This document shows positions 23,801 to 32,072 of a stretch of 64,000 nucleotides of DNA, in pieces. The notes under the pieces are model-generated. The model made no database searches and was not told the origin of the DNA. It worked only from the letters and a program-made list of their open reading frames with translations. The translations under genes were made by a program, and so were the position numbers. The stretch comes from Bacteroidota bacterium (GTDB lineage: Bacteria > Bacteroidota > Bacteroidia > Cytophagales > Spirosomataceae), in the NCBI GenBank assembly GCA_020161355.1, contig JAIUOF010000005.1, forward strand, positions 186,001-250,000, read 5' to 3'. Numbering within the stretch: position 1 is the stretch's first letter; each line of letters opens with the position of its first letter.

Positions 23801-24196
23801 TACCACGATGGTATGCTCCTCGAAGGTGTAACTTCAGAAGGTCAAAAAAATACGAATGTTATTTCTCAGGCTTACTATTACTGGAATGTATATAACTGGG
23901 GAGGACCTCAATATAGCAGTGCCAGATATGAGCTTTACATGGATAAAGCTACTTATGTGAAGATGCGTGAATTGACTTTGGGTTATACTTTACCAGCTAA
24001 TTTAACCAAGAAAATTGGGGCTAAAAGAGTTACTGTTTCAGTTTTTGGACGAAACCTTTTCTTTTTATACAGAAAGCTTAAAGATATTGATCCTGAGGTA
24101 CTTACTGCAGGTACAAGATGGACTCAAACCATTAATAATGCCGGTACAAACCCCGCTTCGCGTACTGTTGGTATCATGTTAAGATCATCATTCTAA
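20873..24196 (+). CDS. SusC/RagA-type TonB-linked outer-membrane transporter
   Basis: The 1107 residues have a signal peptide ending KSMAQ, then a carboxypeptidase-like (CarboxypepD_reg) domain near 25-100 (VTGTVSDTKGDRLPGVSVAL, SYIGYNTLEV). The plug starts with LNEVVVTALGIAKDQKSLGY and includes KAPGVRIASGPGGA, TVRGGNS, PIIILDGVP and LSILKGASAAALYGSEAVNG, all hallmarks of the SusC family. The rest is a 22-strand barrel ending in TVGIMLRSSF. It imports a glycan captured by SusD, driven by TonB. The adjacent SusD, ROK regulator and GH125 suggest a mannose-containing substrate. Confidence 0.97.
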   Translation: MNMVRKLRFLVVFFILMSFKSMAQSVTGTVSDTKGDRLPGVSVALKGSTMGTATDGEGKFAINIPASLYSKAVLVVSYIGYNTLEVPVAGKSSLSIALEEGALNLNEVVVTALGIAKDQKSLGYATTQIQSKELIKVANTNVASSLYGKAPGVRIASGPGGATSPVNITVRGGNSLSLQTQPIIILDGVPIRNGAVSNDNYWGDQRQRGNGLNDINPEDIESLSILKGASAAALYGSEAVNGVVLITTKKGTGKGFSVDFNTNYSVDKVAYLPRFQNVRGAGAPLNVSNGGQDANGFVWYDTNGDGTKDTRGLLQYSINFGPKFDGQPIMSWDGVVRPYSAQPDGYKNLFQDAQNSQVNVAVMQSNSMVTSRLSFTRQDNEGVSLNAKNQRNIANLNTTFNFSKKFKTDVMVNYINQNTMNRPYSTDRMINNFAGMLGRFDNGDWYKNKYQSSQGYKAVIGATGQSVTPSENIIYNGYRADILDYMWRVYRHNVDEKSNRVIANITNTFNVTPNFSLRARFSNDFTSQNSDDRRATEKPLAFGYSGEYISTNELYSVLYGEFLATYINKLTDKLELTVRGGYNATNSSFNLTSRSTDGGLSSENFFDVAASVNKANSDTRRQNRIIDALVGVVNLDYDNFAYLEGTIRRDRTSTMHPDNNSFLYPSINSSLVFSQKWTMPSFLDYGKLRASWGIVGNYPGIYDAPISYSQGTLGSQVNGGSSVLYTELPWSFGNDKIAPERKYEYEIGLETRLFKNKIGLDITHYNAQIRNQILRTTLAATTGAGEILANTGTLRNKGIEVGLNTTPVKRSNFNWELSVNYAWNRNKVEKLTDNSSEILHADYDGNAAQLRSIVGQPMGDLFAHGIATDASGNYIVQSDGLYKLDANWKKIGNTQPVGVGGIFNTFTFKGFSLNAAIDYRLGGYVMPTGVNWMTSRGLTEESIKYMDAESGGLSYYVKDGKGIQTTSATGPNGETVYHDGMLLEGVTSEGQKNTNVISQAYYYWNVYNWGGPQYSSARYELYMDKATYVKMRELTLGYTLPANLTKKIGAKRVTVSVFGRNLFFLYRKLKDIDPEVLTAGTRWTQTINNAGTNPASRTVGIMLRSSF

Positions 24197-24210
24197 ACCA
24201 AATTTTGAAA

Positions 24211-25782
24211 ATGAAAAAACTTTTAATAATAGCAACAATTAGCTTTGGACTCACAGTTACTTCTTGTCAGAAGTCAGACTTTGAAGATGCTTATACTGAT
24301 CCTGCCAAAATTTCTCAGTCAACCGTAGAGAAGCAGTTTGCCGGATTCATATACACTACACGTGACGCTGTTGTACCTTCCTATTGGAACTATTTTGTAA
24401 TTAACAGAATCACTTTTAACCGATACAGTCAGGTTGTAGGTTGGGTAAATGCTGAAAATCAGTATGTTCCGGGGTCGGCTGCTGTGGGAGATCGCTGGAC
24501 AAATTTCTACAAGAGTCTGGCTCAATTTAGGGAAATCGAAAAAATATATGCGGGTCTATCAGATGTAGAAAAGAAAGATCGCAGAATATACATCATCGCT
24601 GCCACGACTTTTCTTTATGATCAACTACATAAGGTTGTGGATATTCATGGTGACATTCCGTTTTCAGAGGCTGGAATGCTTAGTGCAAAAGGTGGAGATT
24701 ACCTGAATGCAAACCCCAAGTATGATACTGCCGAGGCAATTTATACCAAAATGCTCGATGATCTCAAAACTTATAGTGATGAGCTGAACACAATGACCGT
24801 AATTCCGGGAATCATGGCCGGGTTTAAAACCCAGGACATTATCAATAATGGTGATTTAATGTTATGGAAAAAATATGTGAACTCTTTGAGATTAAGGTTA
24901 TTAACAAGAGTGAGTGGAAGCAGTTCACTGGGTGCAAGAGCAAAAACAGAAATTGGGGCTATTTTGGCTGATGGAAATAAATATCCTGTGGTTTCAAAAT
25001 ATGAGGAGAACATTCAGATTGATATCTACAATTTAGGTTCTCAAATTAACGCCAAAGGATTTAGAACTGGTCTTGAAGACTGGGATGGTAATGTAGCGGG
25101 GAAAGTAATGATTGACAAAATGGTCGGAAGCTCTGACCCAAGGCTTGATATTATTTTTGAAAAAGGGCAGGCAGCTACTGAGCATTCAGGGCTTGATCCT
25201 TTGGGCTTACCTTCCAATCAGCAGGTATTAATAACTGATGGAAAAGTATCACGATACAACCGATCAACGCTTAGTAGGAATGAATATTTTCCCGGTATAT
25301 TGATTACAGCCTCTGAAGTGGACTTTTTGAAAGCAGAATATTATCTGAACAATGGAAATGATGCTGCAGCTAAAGAATCATATGAAAATGGTATCAAAAA
25401 TTCTATTACTTTCTACAAAAAAATGCGTGAAATAAGTAATGATAATACTACACCATCTGCGACAGTTGGATCATCGGACAAATTATTGAACGATAGTCCG
25501 GAAAGTTGGAGTAAGGCCAATACTCCTGCTGCCAAATTAGCACTTATAGCTGGTCAAAGGTGGATTCACTTTAATGTAGTACAACCTTCAGAAAGCTGGG
25601 CTGAACTACGTAGAACCGACTTGCCTTCACTAAGTTTTTGGACCGACAATGCCGGTACTCAAAAAACCGTACCATTAAGATGGCAATATCCAGGCAATGA
25701 AACAACTTATAATGTTGTCAATTATAATTCAGTAAAAGCCAAAGATAACCTGAGTACCAGGATTTTCTGGGATTCGAAATGA
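24211..25782 (+). CDS. SusD/RagB-like glycan-binding lipoprotein
   Basis: The ATG at 24211 gives MKKLLIIATISFGLTVTSC with Cys19 as the lipidated residue; a TTG two codons earlier is possible. The 523 residues match SusD-like proteins: a helical TPR-type scaffold (FYKSLAQFREIEKIYAG, AATTFLYDQLHKVVDIHGDI), SEAGMLSAKGGDYLNANPKY, and the C-terminal WAELRRTDLPSL. SusD lipoproteins sit on top of SusC at the cell surface and capture the glycan. It starts 15 bp after susC. Its AKESYENGIKNSI and WIHFNVVQPSESW regions resemble the SusD_2-type subgroup. It ends at a terminator. Confidence 0.95.
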   Translation: MKKLLIIATISFGLTVTSCQKSDFEDAYTDPAKISQSTVEKQFAGFIYTTRDAVVPSYWNYFVINRITFNRYSQVVGWVNAENQYVPGSAAVGDRWTNFYKSLAQFREIEKIYAGLSDVEKKDRRIYIIAATTFLYDQLHKVVDIHGDIPFSEAGMLSAKGGDYLNANPKYDTAEAIYTKMLDDLKTYSDELNTMTVIPGIMAGFKTQDIINNGDLMLWKKYVNSLRLRLLTRVSGSSSLGARAKTEIGAILADGNKYPVVSKYEENIQIDIYNLGSQINAKGFRTGLEDWDGNVAGKVMIDKMVGSSDPRLDIIFEKGQAATEHSGLDPLGLPSNQQVLITDGKVSRYNRSTLSRNEYFPGILITASEVDFLKAEYYLNNGNDAAAKESYENGIKNSITFYKKMREISNDNTTPSATVGSSDKLLNDSPESWSKANTPAAKLALIAGQRWIHFNVVQPSESWAELRRTDLPSLSFWTDNAGTQKTVPLRWQYPGNETTYNVVNYNSVKAKDNLSTRIFWDSK

Positions 25783-25808
25783 ACTTAGGTTAAATTGTTA
25801 AATATAGG

Positions 25809-25838
25809 AAAAGGGGGAGTTATTACTCCTCTTTTTTC
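25809..25838 (+). terminator. Terminator after the SusD gene
   Basis: AAAAGGGGGAG and CTCCTCTTTT form a stem with loop TTATTA and a following T-run, 27 bp after the SusD stop. Confidence 0.75.
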
Positions 25839-25924
25839 ATTCAGTTTTTATTGTCCAGATTTTTTCGTTTTTTTGTGATGTAACCCCATAAATTGTTATT
25901 TGCAATTTCAATACTATCAAAACA

Positions 25925-27163
25925 TTGAAAACTCAGGAAATCACTTTGTCTGATTCTTTCGGGTCGTCAAAAGAATCAGCCGTAGAAATAAAAAAAGGCA
26001 GACAGAAGAAAGATATTTTAAAGGCTCTTTTTGCCGATAAAACTTATACTATCGCCGAGTTATCAGAAATTCTATTTATAAGTATTCCAACACTTGCCCA
26101 GCATGTCGAAGATTTATTGATTGATGGTTGGCTGGTGGGAGAGGAAGTTGACAACAAAAAACAGGGTCGCAGGCCAACATTTTACTCCATTAATCCAAGT
26201 AGGAAAACCAACCTCCTGGTGGATATTTCAGTATATGGAGTTGGTTTATATTTGGTAAATTTTCGAAATGAAATTTTAGCAGATAAAAATGTTGTGTATG
26301 CTCTTGAAGATTCACCTGCTTACCTGGAAGGGCTTCTAAAACATATTGATAATTTTGTTAAGAGTATTGATAGTGGGCGGTATGAAATAGTTTCTGCTGG
26401 AATTTCGATGCCAGGGCTTGTTGATTCAGAAAATAACCTTAACTATACGTACCCAAATATAAAGCATGGTACAAGAGGACCATGTAAATCTATTTCCAAA
26501 AAATTTGGAATTCCTTGCTTTGAACTCAATGACTCTAAAGCCACTGTTAATGGCGAAGCGTTGTTTGGATTGGGGGCAAACCTTTTACATGTATTGAGTA
26601 TTAATCTCGATTGGGGTATTGGACTTGCGGTCTTTACAGGAGGAAACATATTTACTGGTGCGAATGGATTTGCCGGTGAGTTGGGGCACATTCAGGTTGC
26701 TCCTGATGGTGAATTGTGTAGTTGTGGGAAAGTGGGTTGCCTTGACACTATTACATCTGCAAACTCATTGATAAAGAGCATAAAAAAAGGCCTGAAAGAT
26801 GGTAAAGTATCCTTGCTATCAAAATATCGTGATGATCTCGAATCTATAAACCTGGAAATGATTATTGAAGCTGTCCAAAATGGGGACGAGTTTGCGATTG
26901 ATTTATTATATAATATTGGAATCGAAATCGGAAAGGGACTGTCAATAGCCGTCCATCTGTTTAATCCTCAGATTATTATAATAGATGGTGTTCTTTCCCG
27001 TGCTGGTAAATTTATCGTTAACCCAATAGAGCACTCCATAAATAAATTCTGTCTGCCAGATTTTAAGAATCATTTAAAAATTGAGGTAACACAGCTGGGT
27101 AATTCCGCCCGTTTATTTGGTTTGAATGCATTTATTGCACAAAATATTTTCAAAAATGACTAA
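25925..27163 (+). CDS. ROK-family transcriptional regulator
   Basis: The 412 residues combine an N-terminal winged helix (residues about 30-90: YTIAELSEILFISIPTLAQH, GWLVGEEVDNKKQGRRPTFY) with a ROK sugar-kinase-like domain. That domain has SAGISMPGLVD, ELNDSKATVNGEALFGLG and the zinc motif GELGHIQVAPDGELCSCGKV followed by GCLD. ROK repressors of the XylR/NagC type release DNA when they bind a sugar or its phosphate. The start is TTG at 25925; no ATG is in frame before the helix-turn-helix. It overlaps the GH125 gene by 8 bp, so the enzyme and regulator are expressed together. The inducer is probably mannose or a mannoside, by context. Confidence 0.93.
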   Translation: MKTQEITLSDSFGSSKESAVEIKKGRQKKDILKALFADKTYTIAELSEILFISIPTLAQHVEDLLIDGWLVGEEVDNKKQGRRPTFYSINPSRKTNLLVDISVYGVGLYLVNFRNEILADKNVVYALEDSPAYLEGLLKHIDNFVKSIDSGRYEIVSAGISMPGLVDSENNLNYTYPNIKHGTRGPCKSISKKFGIPCFELNDSKATVNGEALFGLGANLLHVLSINLDWGIGLAVFTGGNIFTGANGFAGELGHIQVAPDGELCSCGKVGCLDTITSANSLIKSIKKGLKDGKVSLLSKYRDDLESINLEMIIEAVQNGDEFAIDLLYNIGIEIGKGLSIAVHLFNPQIIIIDGVLSRAGKFIVNPIEHSINKFCLPDFKNHLKIEVTQLGNSARLFGLNAFIAQNIFKND

Positions 27164-28601
27164 AATCTCCAGAAGAAAGTTTTCGGAAATGAGCTTACTT
27201 TCAGTGGCCTCTTTTCCATTTATTTCCTTTAGAAATCCAAAAACGCTTTACCTTAACGCTTCTGATTTTCCTGTCGTTAGGATGGAGTCTCAAAAGAGAA
27301 AGTTTAAGGATGATGCAGTGGAAGCAACTATTGAAAGAATAAAGAACAAATGCAAAGATAAAGAGCTTGCCTGGCTTTTTGAAAACTGCTTTCCCAATAC
27401 CCTTGATACCACCGTAAGCTACGAAGAAAAAGACGGGATGCCGGATACTTTTGTGATTACGGGGGATATTGATGCGATGTGGCTTCGCGACAGTACTGCC
27501 CAAGTGTGGCCATATCTTGAACTTGCTGTGAAATCTGATGGAATCAAAAAATTGATTTTGGGAGTAATTAACCGTCAGTCAAAATGTATTCAGATTGACC
27601 CCTACGCCAATGCCTTCAATCATCATCCGCATAGAGGAGACTGGTTTTCAGACCATACCGCTATGAAAGAAGAGCTTCATGAACGTAAATGGGAGATTGA
27701 CTCTTTATGTTATCCGGTGAGACTGGCCTATCATTTCTGGAAAAAAACAGGCGACAAAAAAGCATTTTCGGAAAATTGGTTTTTAACCGCCCAAACTATT
27801 TATAAGACATTTAAAGAACAACAACGCTTTGGTGGTCCGGGTCCTTACCGATTTGGACGCACAACCAGTTGGTCAACCGATACAGTTCCTGGCAATGGAT
27901 ATGGTAACAATACTAAGCCCAACGGCTTGATTCATAGCACTTTCAGACCATCTGATGATGCCACCTTATACCCTTTTCTTATTCCGGCCAATTATTTTGC
28001 AATGGTTTCATTGAAACAAATGGCTGAGATATCAAAAACAATTTACCGCAATGAAGCCTTTGCGGCCGATTGTATCAAAATGGCTGGTCAAATTAAAGCC
28101 GCATTAGACAAATTTGCCCAATATTCACATCCTGAATTTGGTAAAATAATCCCGATGGAAGTCGATGGATTTGGCAATCATTTATTGCAAGATGATGCCA
28201 ACGTCCCCAATTTACTGGCGATGCCCTATCTGGGAACCATTGATCGGAATGATCCCTTGTATGTCAGAACCCGTAAATTTGTTTTAAGCGATTCCAATCC
28301 TTATTTTTTCAAAGGAAAGGCCGCAGAAGGTATTGGCAGCCCACATACCCTGGTAAACCAAATATGGCCAATTGCAATTATAATGAGGGCCATGACCTCG
28401 GTTTCGGATGCAGAAATAATTCAGCAATTGAGATTTTTGAAAGAAACACATGCGGGTACAGGCTTTATGCATGAATCATTTGATAAAGACGATGCGTCGA
28501 AATTTTCAAGGAAATGGTTTGCCTGGGCCAACACGCTGTTTGGAGAATTGATCCTGAAAATCGAAAAAGAAAGACCTCATTTATTGAAAATGGAGTTTTA
28601 A
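27156..28601 (+). CDS. GH125 exo-alpha-1,6-mannosidase
   Basis: GH125 enzymes remove terminal alpha-1,6-linked mannose without metal. I place the start at ATG 27156, inside the ROK stop; it gives MTKISRRKFSEMSLLSVASF, a twin-arginine-type export signal. The 481 residues show the family marks: ITGDIDAMWLRDSTAQVWPY, QIDPYANAFN, SLCYPVRLAYHFWKKTGD, TTSWSTDT, FRPSDDATLYPFLIPANYFA (with the probable acid Asp in PSDDA), DDANVPNLLAMPYLG and GTGFMHESF (with the probable base Glu). Its link to SusC/SusD and ROK marks a small mannan or N-glycan utilisation locus. There is no second hydrolase, so it may only finish degradation. Confidence 0.95.
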   Translation: MTKISRRKFSEMSLLSVASFPFISFRNPKTLYLNASDFPVVRMESQKRKFKDDAVEATIERIKNKCKDKELAWLFENCFPNTLDTTVSYEEKDGMPDTFVITGDIDAMWLRDSTAQVWPYLELAVKSDGIKKLILGVINRQSKCIQIDPYANAFNHHPHRGDWFSDHTAMKEELHERKWEIDSLCYPVRLAYHFWKKTGDKKAFSENWFLTAQTIYKTFKEQQRFGGPGPYRFGRTTSWSTDTVPGNGYGNNTKPNGLIHSTFRPSDDATLYPFLIPANYFAMVSLKQMAEISKTIYRNEAFAADCIKMAGQIKAALDKFAQYSHPEFGKIIPMEVDGFGNHLLQDDANVPNLLAMPYLGTIDRNDPLYVRTRKFVLSDSNPYFFKGKAAEGIGSPHTLVNQIWPIAIIMRAMTSVSDAEIIQQLRFLKETHAGTGFMHESFDKDDASKFSRKWFAWANTLFGELILKIEKERPHLLKMEF

Positions 28602-28644
28602 CCTGGATCGGGTCAGCACCGCAGGTCTGAAATGTTGGAAATTA

Positions 28645-28671
28645 GGTCTGCACGCAGGTCAGACCGGTTTT
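28645..28671 (+). terminator. Possible terminator after GH125
   Basis: GGTCTG and CAGACC form a 6-bp stem with a 9-nt loop, followed by GGTTTTAT. The T-run is weak, so this may also be a simple inverted repeat. Confidence 0.4.
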
Positions 28672-28702
28672 ATAAGCAAAAGATGATATTCATATTTAAC
28701 TC

Positions 28703-28732
28703 TTGAAGTGTCATAAATTAGCCTTATTTTTG
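28703..28732 (+). promoter_or_regulatory. Bacteroidota-type promoter of the bestrophin gene
   Basis: TTG at 28703-28705 and TATTTTTG at 28725-28732 are separated by 19 bp, matching the -33/-7 pattern TTTG-N19-TAnnTTTG. The start codon follows 26 bp later. Confidence 0.6.
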
Positions 28733-28757
28733 GAAAATATGATTGATTTGGAAAAAA

Positions 28758-29636
28758 ATGAAAATATATAATTCAAAAGAATGGCTTAAAGCAGTATTTT
28801 ATCTTCATAAATCCGATACCGTTAGAAAATTGTTGCCCTATCTTATATTAATGGCGGTTTTCTCCTGGTTTGTGGCCTATCTTGAGCTTGAATATTTCAG
28901 AATTTCAGAAAAAAGTTGGGTAAAAAACGTAAACGTCGTTCATGGATTGTTGGGTTTTGCCCTGTCTTTATTACTGGTTTTCAGAACCAATACCGGGTAT
29001 GATCGCTGGTGGGAAGCACGCCGTCAATGGGGAACCCTTGTAAACGTAAGCCGAAATCTGGCCATTAAACTAAATGGGATGCTTCCGGAAAAAGAGAAAA
29101 ACAAAAGGGCACTTTTCCGTAAAGCTATTCCTTTTTACGCTACCGTTCTTTTTAAGCATTTGAGGTCTGATTACACTACTTATATGCTGGATGAATTGCC
29201 CCATCCCGAGCTCGACATGGATCATAAAAAACATGGACCCAACCAGGTAGCATCGCTCATTTTTAGGACCGTGTTGCAACTACATAAGGAAAAAATAATT
29301 TCGCCGGAAGAATTCAGAGTGTTGGACAACGAAATCAGTGCTTTAACAGACGTATGCGGAGCATGTGAACGTATCAAAAATACGCCAATACCACAGTCAT
29401 ATAGTTCATTTATTAAAAAGTTTATAGTGGTTTATGTGGCTACATTGCCAGTTGGTTATGTTTTCTCCATAGGGTACTTCGTGGTGGTAGCCGTGCCTTT
29501 TGTATTTTATGTTTTGGCCTCACTTGAGCTTATCGCTGAGTCAATTGAGGAACCTTTCGGCATAGATTCTGATGATCTCCCAATCGAAAAAATTGCTTCT
29601 AACATCAAAAAGAATGTTGAAGAAATCCTGATTTAA
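28758..29636 (+). CDS. Bestrophin-family anion channel
   Basis: The 292 residues match bacterial bestrophins (YneE/RFP-TM family), pentameric channels. The family core LVFRTNTGYDRWWEARRQWG lies near residues 75-94. Two membrane helices precede it (LPYLILMAVFSWFVAYLEL, VHGLLGFALSLLLVF), and two follow near 213-255 (IVVYVATLPVGYVFSIGYF, VVVAVPFVFYVLASLELIAE). The segment EPFGIDSDDLP matches the conserved acidic end of the family. The start is ATG 28758; an upstream TTG at 28743 would add five residues and lies too close to the promoter box. Confidence 0.92.
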   Translation: MKIYNSKEWLKAVFYLHKSDTVRKLLPYLILMAVFSWFVAYLELEYFRISEKSWVKNVNVVHGLLGFALSLLLVFRTNTGYDRWWEARRQWGTLVNVSRNLAIKLNGMLPEKEKNKRALFRKAIPFYATVLFKHLRSDYTTYMLDELPHPELDMDHKKHGPNQVASLIFRTVLQLHKEKIISPEEFRVLDNEISALTDVCGACERIKNTPIPQSYSSFIKKFIVVYVATLPVGYVFSIGYFVVVAVPFVFYVLASLELIAESIEEPFGIDSDDLPIEKIASNIKKNVEEILI

Positions 29637-29702
29637 TCAACAAAAAATGATTTCAGATAAATCATAGAATTATTGGAATTACTTTGATTTCAAACTAACA
29701 TT

Positions 29703-30809
29703 TTATTTTAATGATCTCCACCATTTTTCAAACTTTTGGGTCTTATCATTCAACATAAGTGGCTCTCCAATTTTGGGAGTTGCAATATTAATAAGTTCCT
29801 TTTGGTTGTTTTGGGTCAATAGCTCCAACGGCTCAGTCCAGCTGTGATTGGCAAGGGCAAACTTTGACGAATGTACCGGTAAAACCCTTCCGGCTTTTAA
29901 TTCGATGGCACTTTTAATAAATTGCTCGGGTAAAATATGAATATATGGCCAGGCCTTATTGTATTGGCCGTTTTCTAAAATTGCCACATCAAAGGGTCCA
30001 TATTTTTCTCCAATTTCAGCAAAATGCTTTCCATAGCCACTGTCACCTCCAATAAATATCCTTTTTGTCGGAGTCTTCAAAACGTATGCCATCCAGAGTG
30101 ACTGATTTCGTTTAAGACCTCTCCCCGAGAAATGTCTGGCTGTTACTGTATTTATTTCAAAACCATTTTCCAGATCCTCAAATTTATCCCAATCTTTTTC
30201 TATGATTTTTTCAGAAATAAATCCCCACAATTCAAGATGCTCGCCTACACCCAGTCCACAGATTACTTTACTTATTTTGGGTTTTAATTTTATTAAAGTT
30301 TCATAATCAAGGTGATCCCAGTGGTCATGTGTAATAATCAGAAAATCAATTTCAGGCATGTCTTCAACTGAATACACGTCGGAGCCATCAAAAGCCTTGA
30401 TGCTAAAAGACATAGGTGACGCATGGCCACTAAATACAGGGTCAACAAGGAATTTTTTTCCATCAGTTTGCATAAAATACGAACTGTGACCAAACCACAC
30501 CAATATGTCTTCATCTGGTCTTAAAGCCTTCAGATCGGTTTTGACCGATGGTATTTTGGTTGAAGGCTTATTATTTTTATCAGAAAAAATAAATTCTTTA
30601 AAAACTTTAAAATAGTTGGCGTCTTCTGCCAGATCTGGTGTGATTTCTTTGTTCTGAAAAGCACCATCCCTATAGTTTTTTGAAGCTTTTACTTTTTCAA
30701 GTCTTTTACCGGAAGGCAGTTTGCCAAATTTCGGCAGATTAATAAACCAGACAGTAATTCCCGCCAAAACCAAGATCAAAACAATTATATAGATCATGTA
30801 TTTTTTCAA
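29703..30809 (-). CDS. Membrane-anchored MBL-fold hydrolase (UlaG/NAPE-PLD-like)
   Basis: The 368 residues start with an N-terminal membrane helix (MIYIIVLILVLAGITVWFI). The metallo-beta-lactamase fold follows: VWFGHSSYFMQTDGKKFLVD, FLIITHDHWDHLDYETL with the HxHxDH metal motif near 180, TARHFSGRGLKRN, FIGGDSGYGKHF and LPVHSSKFALANHSWTEPLE. This matches the L-ascorbate-6-P lactonase/NAPE-PLD branch, which hydrolyses phosphodiester or lactone bonds. The catalytic domain would lie outside the inner membrane. The substrate is unknown. It stands alone and is convergent with the bestrophin gene. Confidence 0.9.
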   Translation of the reverse strand: MKKYMIYIIVLILVLAGITVWFINLPKFGKLPSGKRLEKVKASKNYRDGAFQNKEITPDLAEDANYFKVFKEFIFSDKNNKPSTKIPSVKTDLKALRPDEDILVWFGHSSYFMQTDGKKFLVDPVFSGHASPMSFSIKAFDGSDVYSVEDMPEIDFLIITHDHWDHLDYETLIKLKPKISKVICGLGVGEHLELWGFISEKIIEKDWDKFEDLENGFEINTVTARHFSGRGLKRNQSLWMAYVLKTPTKRIFIGGDSGYGKHFAEIGEKYGPFDVAILENGQYNKAWPYIHILPEQFIKSAIELKAGRVLPVHSSKFALANHSWTEPLELLTQNNQKELINIATPKIGEPLMLNDKTQKFEKWWRSLK

Positions 30810-31062
30810 AAATTCATATTTATGTTAAATGTGAAATCAAAATTTGGGCTCAATAGTTCATAGTTTTCTGCCAAAACTAAAAAAGACATAATTTTTCCCT
30901 TACCCATTTGTCGAGAAAATGTAGGGGATTATCGAAATATGCAGCCTGAGGGTACATTTTGAGAGGTTTTTTAATAAACCATTCGCTCTGTAAGAAGTCT
31001 ATTTATTGAACGAAACGCAAAAGAAATTCGATCATTTGTTAAAATTTTAAATATAAAAAATT

Positions 31063-31524
31063 ATGAAAAAGTTAGTTGTTCTGTTTAGTGTTTTAGTTGC
31101 TGTTTCTACTTTTACCTTTGCCCAACAAAGCGGTCCGAAACAATTAGACCCTGAAACCCGGGCTAAAGTACGTGCGGATAGAATGAAAGAAAATCTGGGG
31201 CTTTCAGAAGAACAGTACAAACAAGTGCTTGCACTAAATACCCGCCATGCCAAAGAGCGTCAGGATTTAATAATGGCTCACCGGGAAGCATTTAAAAAAC
31301 AAAATGACAATTTTAAATCAGATTTAGGAAAAGTGCTGACCAAAGAGCAAATTGAAAAATTTGAGGCCAATCAAAATTTCAGAAAAGACCAAATGAAAGG
31401 TAGAATGAAAAATTTTCACGGACAAAGACCTCAAATGAATCAAAAAGCTAGTGGAAAACATGGCAGAGGTTGTGAGGGTTGTTGCCAAAAATCTGGTGGA
31501 AGAAAAGGCCGTGGTCGAAATTGA
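31063..31524 (+). CDS. Secreted Spy/CpxP-like protein (DUF4890-type)
   Basis: The 153 residues start with MKKLVVLFSVLVAVSTFTFA before QQ, a Sec signal. The mature part is helical and basic, with the pattern MKENLGLSEEQYKQVLALNT and KVLTKEQIEKFE seen in DUF4890 and Spy/CpxP-type stress chaperones. The tail is Gly/Lys/Arg-rich and contains GCEGCCQKSGG, a Cys cluster that could bind metal, which is uncommon in the family. CpxP-like proteins answer envelope or metal stress; that role here is inferred. A terminator follows. Confidence 0.82.
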   Translation: MKKLVVLFSVLVAVSTFTFAQQSGPKQLDPETRAKVRADRMKENLGLSEEQYKQVLALNTRHAKERQDLIMAHREAFKKQNDNFKSDLGKVLTKEQIEKFEANQNFRKDQMKGRMKNFHGQRPQMNQKASGKHGRGCEGCCQKSGGRKGRGRN

Positions 31525-31560
31525 GTATTCAAAAAAAGTAGCGAGCCTGCCTGAGTTTCA

Positions 31561-31588
31561 AAAAGACCGGGCAGGTCTTTTTTTTTAT
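31561..31588 (+). terminator. Terminator after the Spy-like gene
   Basis: AAAGACC and GGTCTTT form a stem around GGGCA, followed by nine or more T. Confidence 0.85.
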
Positions 31589-31648
31589 TCTGAAAAGGCA
31601 AGTGCTGCAGCGTTTGTAGCTTTATCTTCTTTTGTTTAATTTTAAACC

Positions 31649-31972
31649 ATGAAAAACTTCAAAATTACTGAATTCGAAGATATAATTGAAACAGGGAAAA
31701 CCTGTTTGGTTACCAACAAAATTACCGTCGAAGGTATGAAAGTGGGATTTATGTATCGTGAAGAGCCCGACGACGAGGATGATTCTGGTTGGAGGTTTCT
31801 CTCCGGCACTGAAGACGACGATTACATGGACGACCCCGAAAATATGATGATGGTAGATCTCAATGTGGTAGCCAACTACGACCGGGCGATAATTCCTATT
31901 CTCAAAAAGCCTGTAGGCTCAGAATGGGAAAGAATTGAAGGCACCAACCGCTGGCAGGTTTTGGAAGGTTGA
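31649..31972 (+). CDS. DUF2185 (Imm33-like) protein
   Basis: The 107 acidic residues match the DUF2185 pattern: CLVTNKITVEGMKVGFMYRE, DSGWRFLSGTEDDDYMDDPE, NMMMVDLNVVANYD and the C-terminal RWQVLEG. The family is small and cytoplasmic, and some members are classed as immunity proteins next to polymorphic toxins. No toxin gene lies nearby here, so the gene may be an orphan immunity gene or have another role. It has no signal peptide. It follows the Spy-like gene after a terminator. Confidence 0.82.
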   Translation: MKNFKITEFEDIIETGKTCLVTNKITVEGMKVGFMYREEPDDEDDSGWRFLSGTEDDDYMDDPENMMMVDLNVVANYDRAIIPILKKPVGSEWERIEGTNRWQVLEG

Positions 31973-32072
31973 TAGACCCGGTGATTTTCCCCACTTAATA
32001 AAAAAGATCCTATTATTGAAGTATAATCGATTGATTATTATAATTTTAAAAAATAATCAACGGTCATAGACT

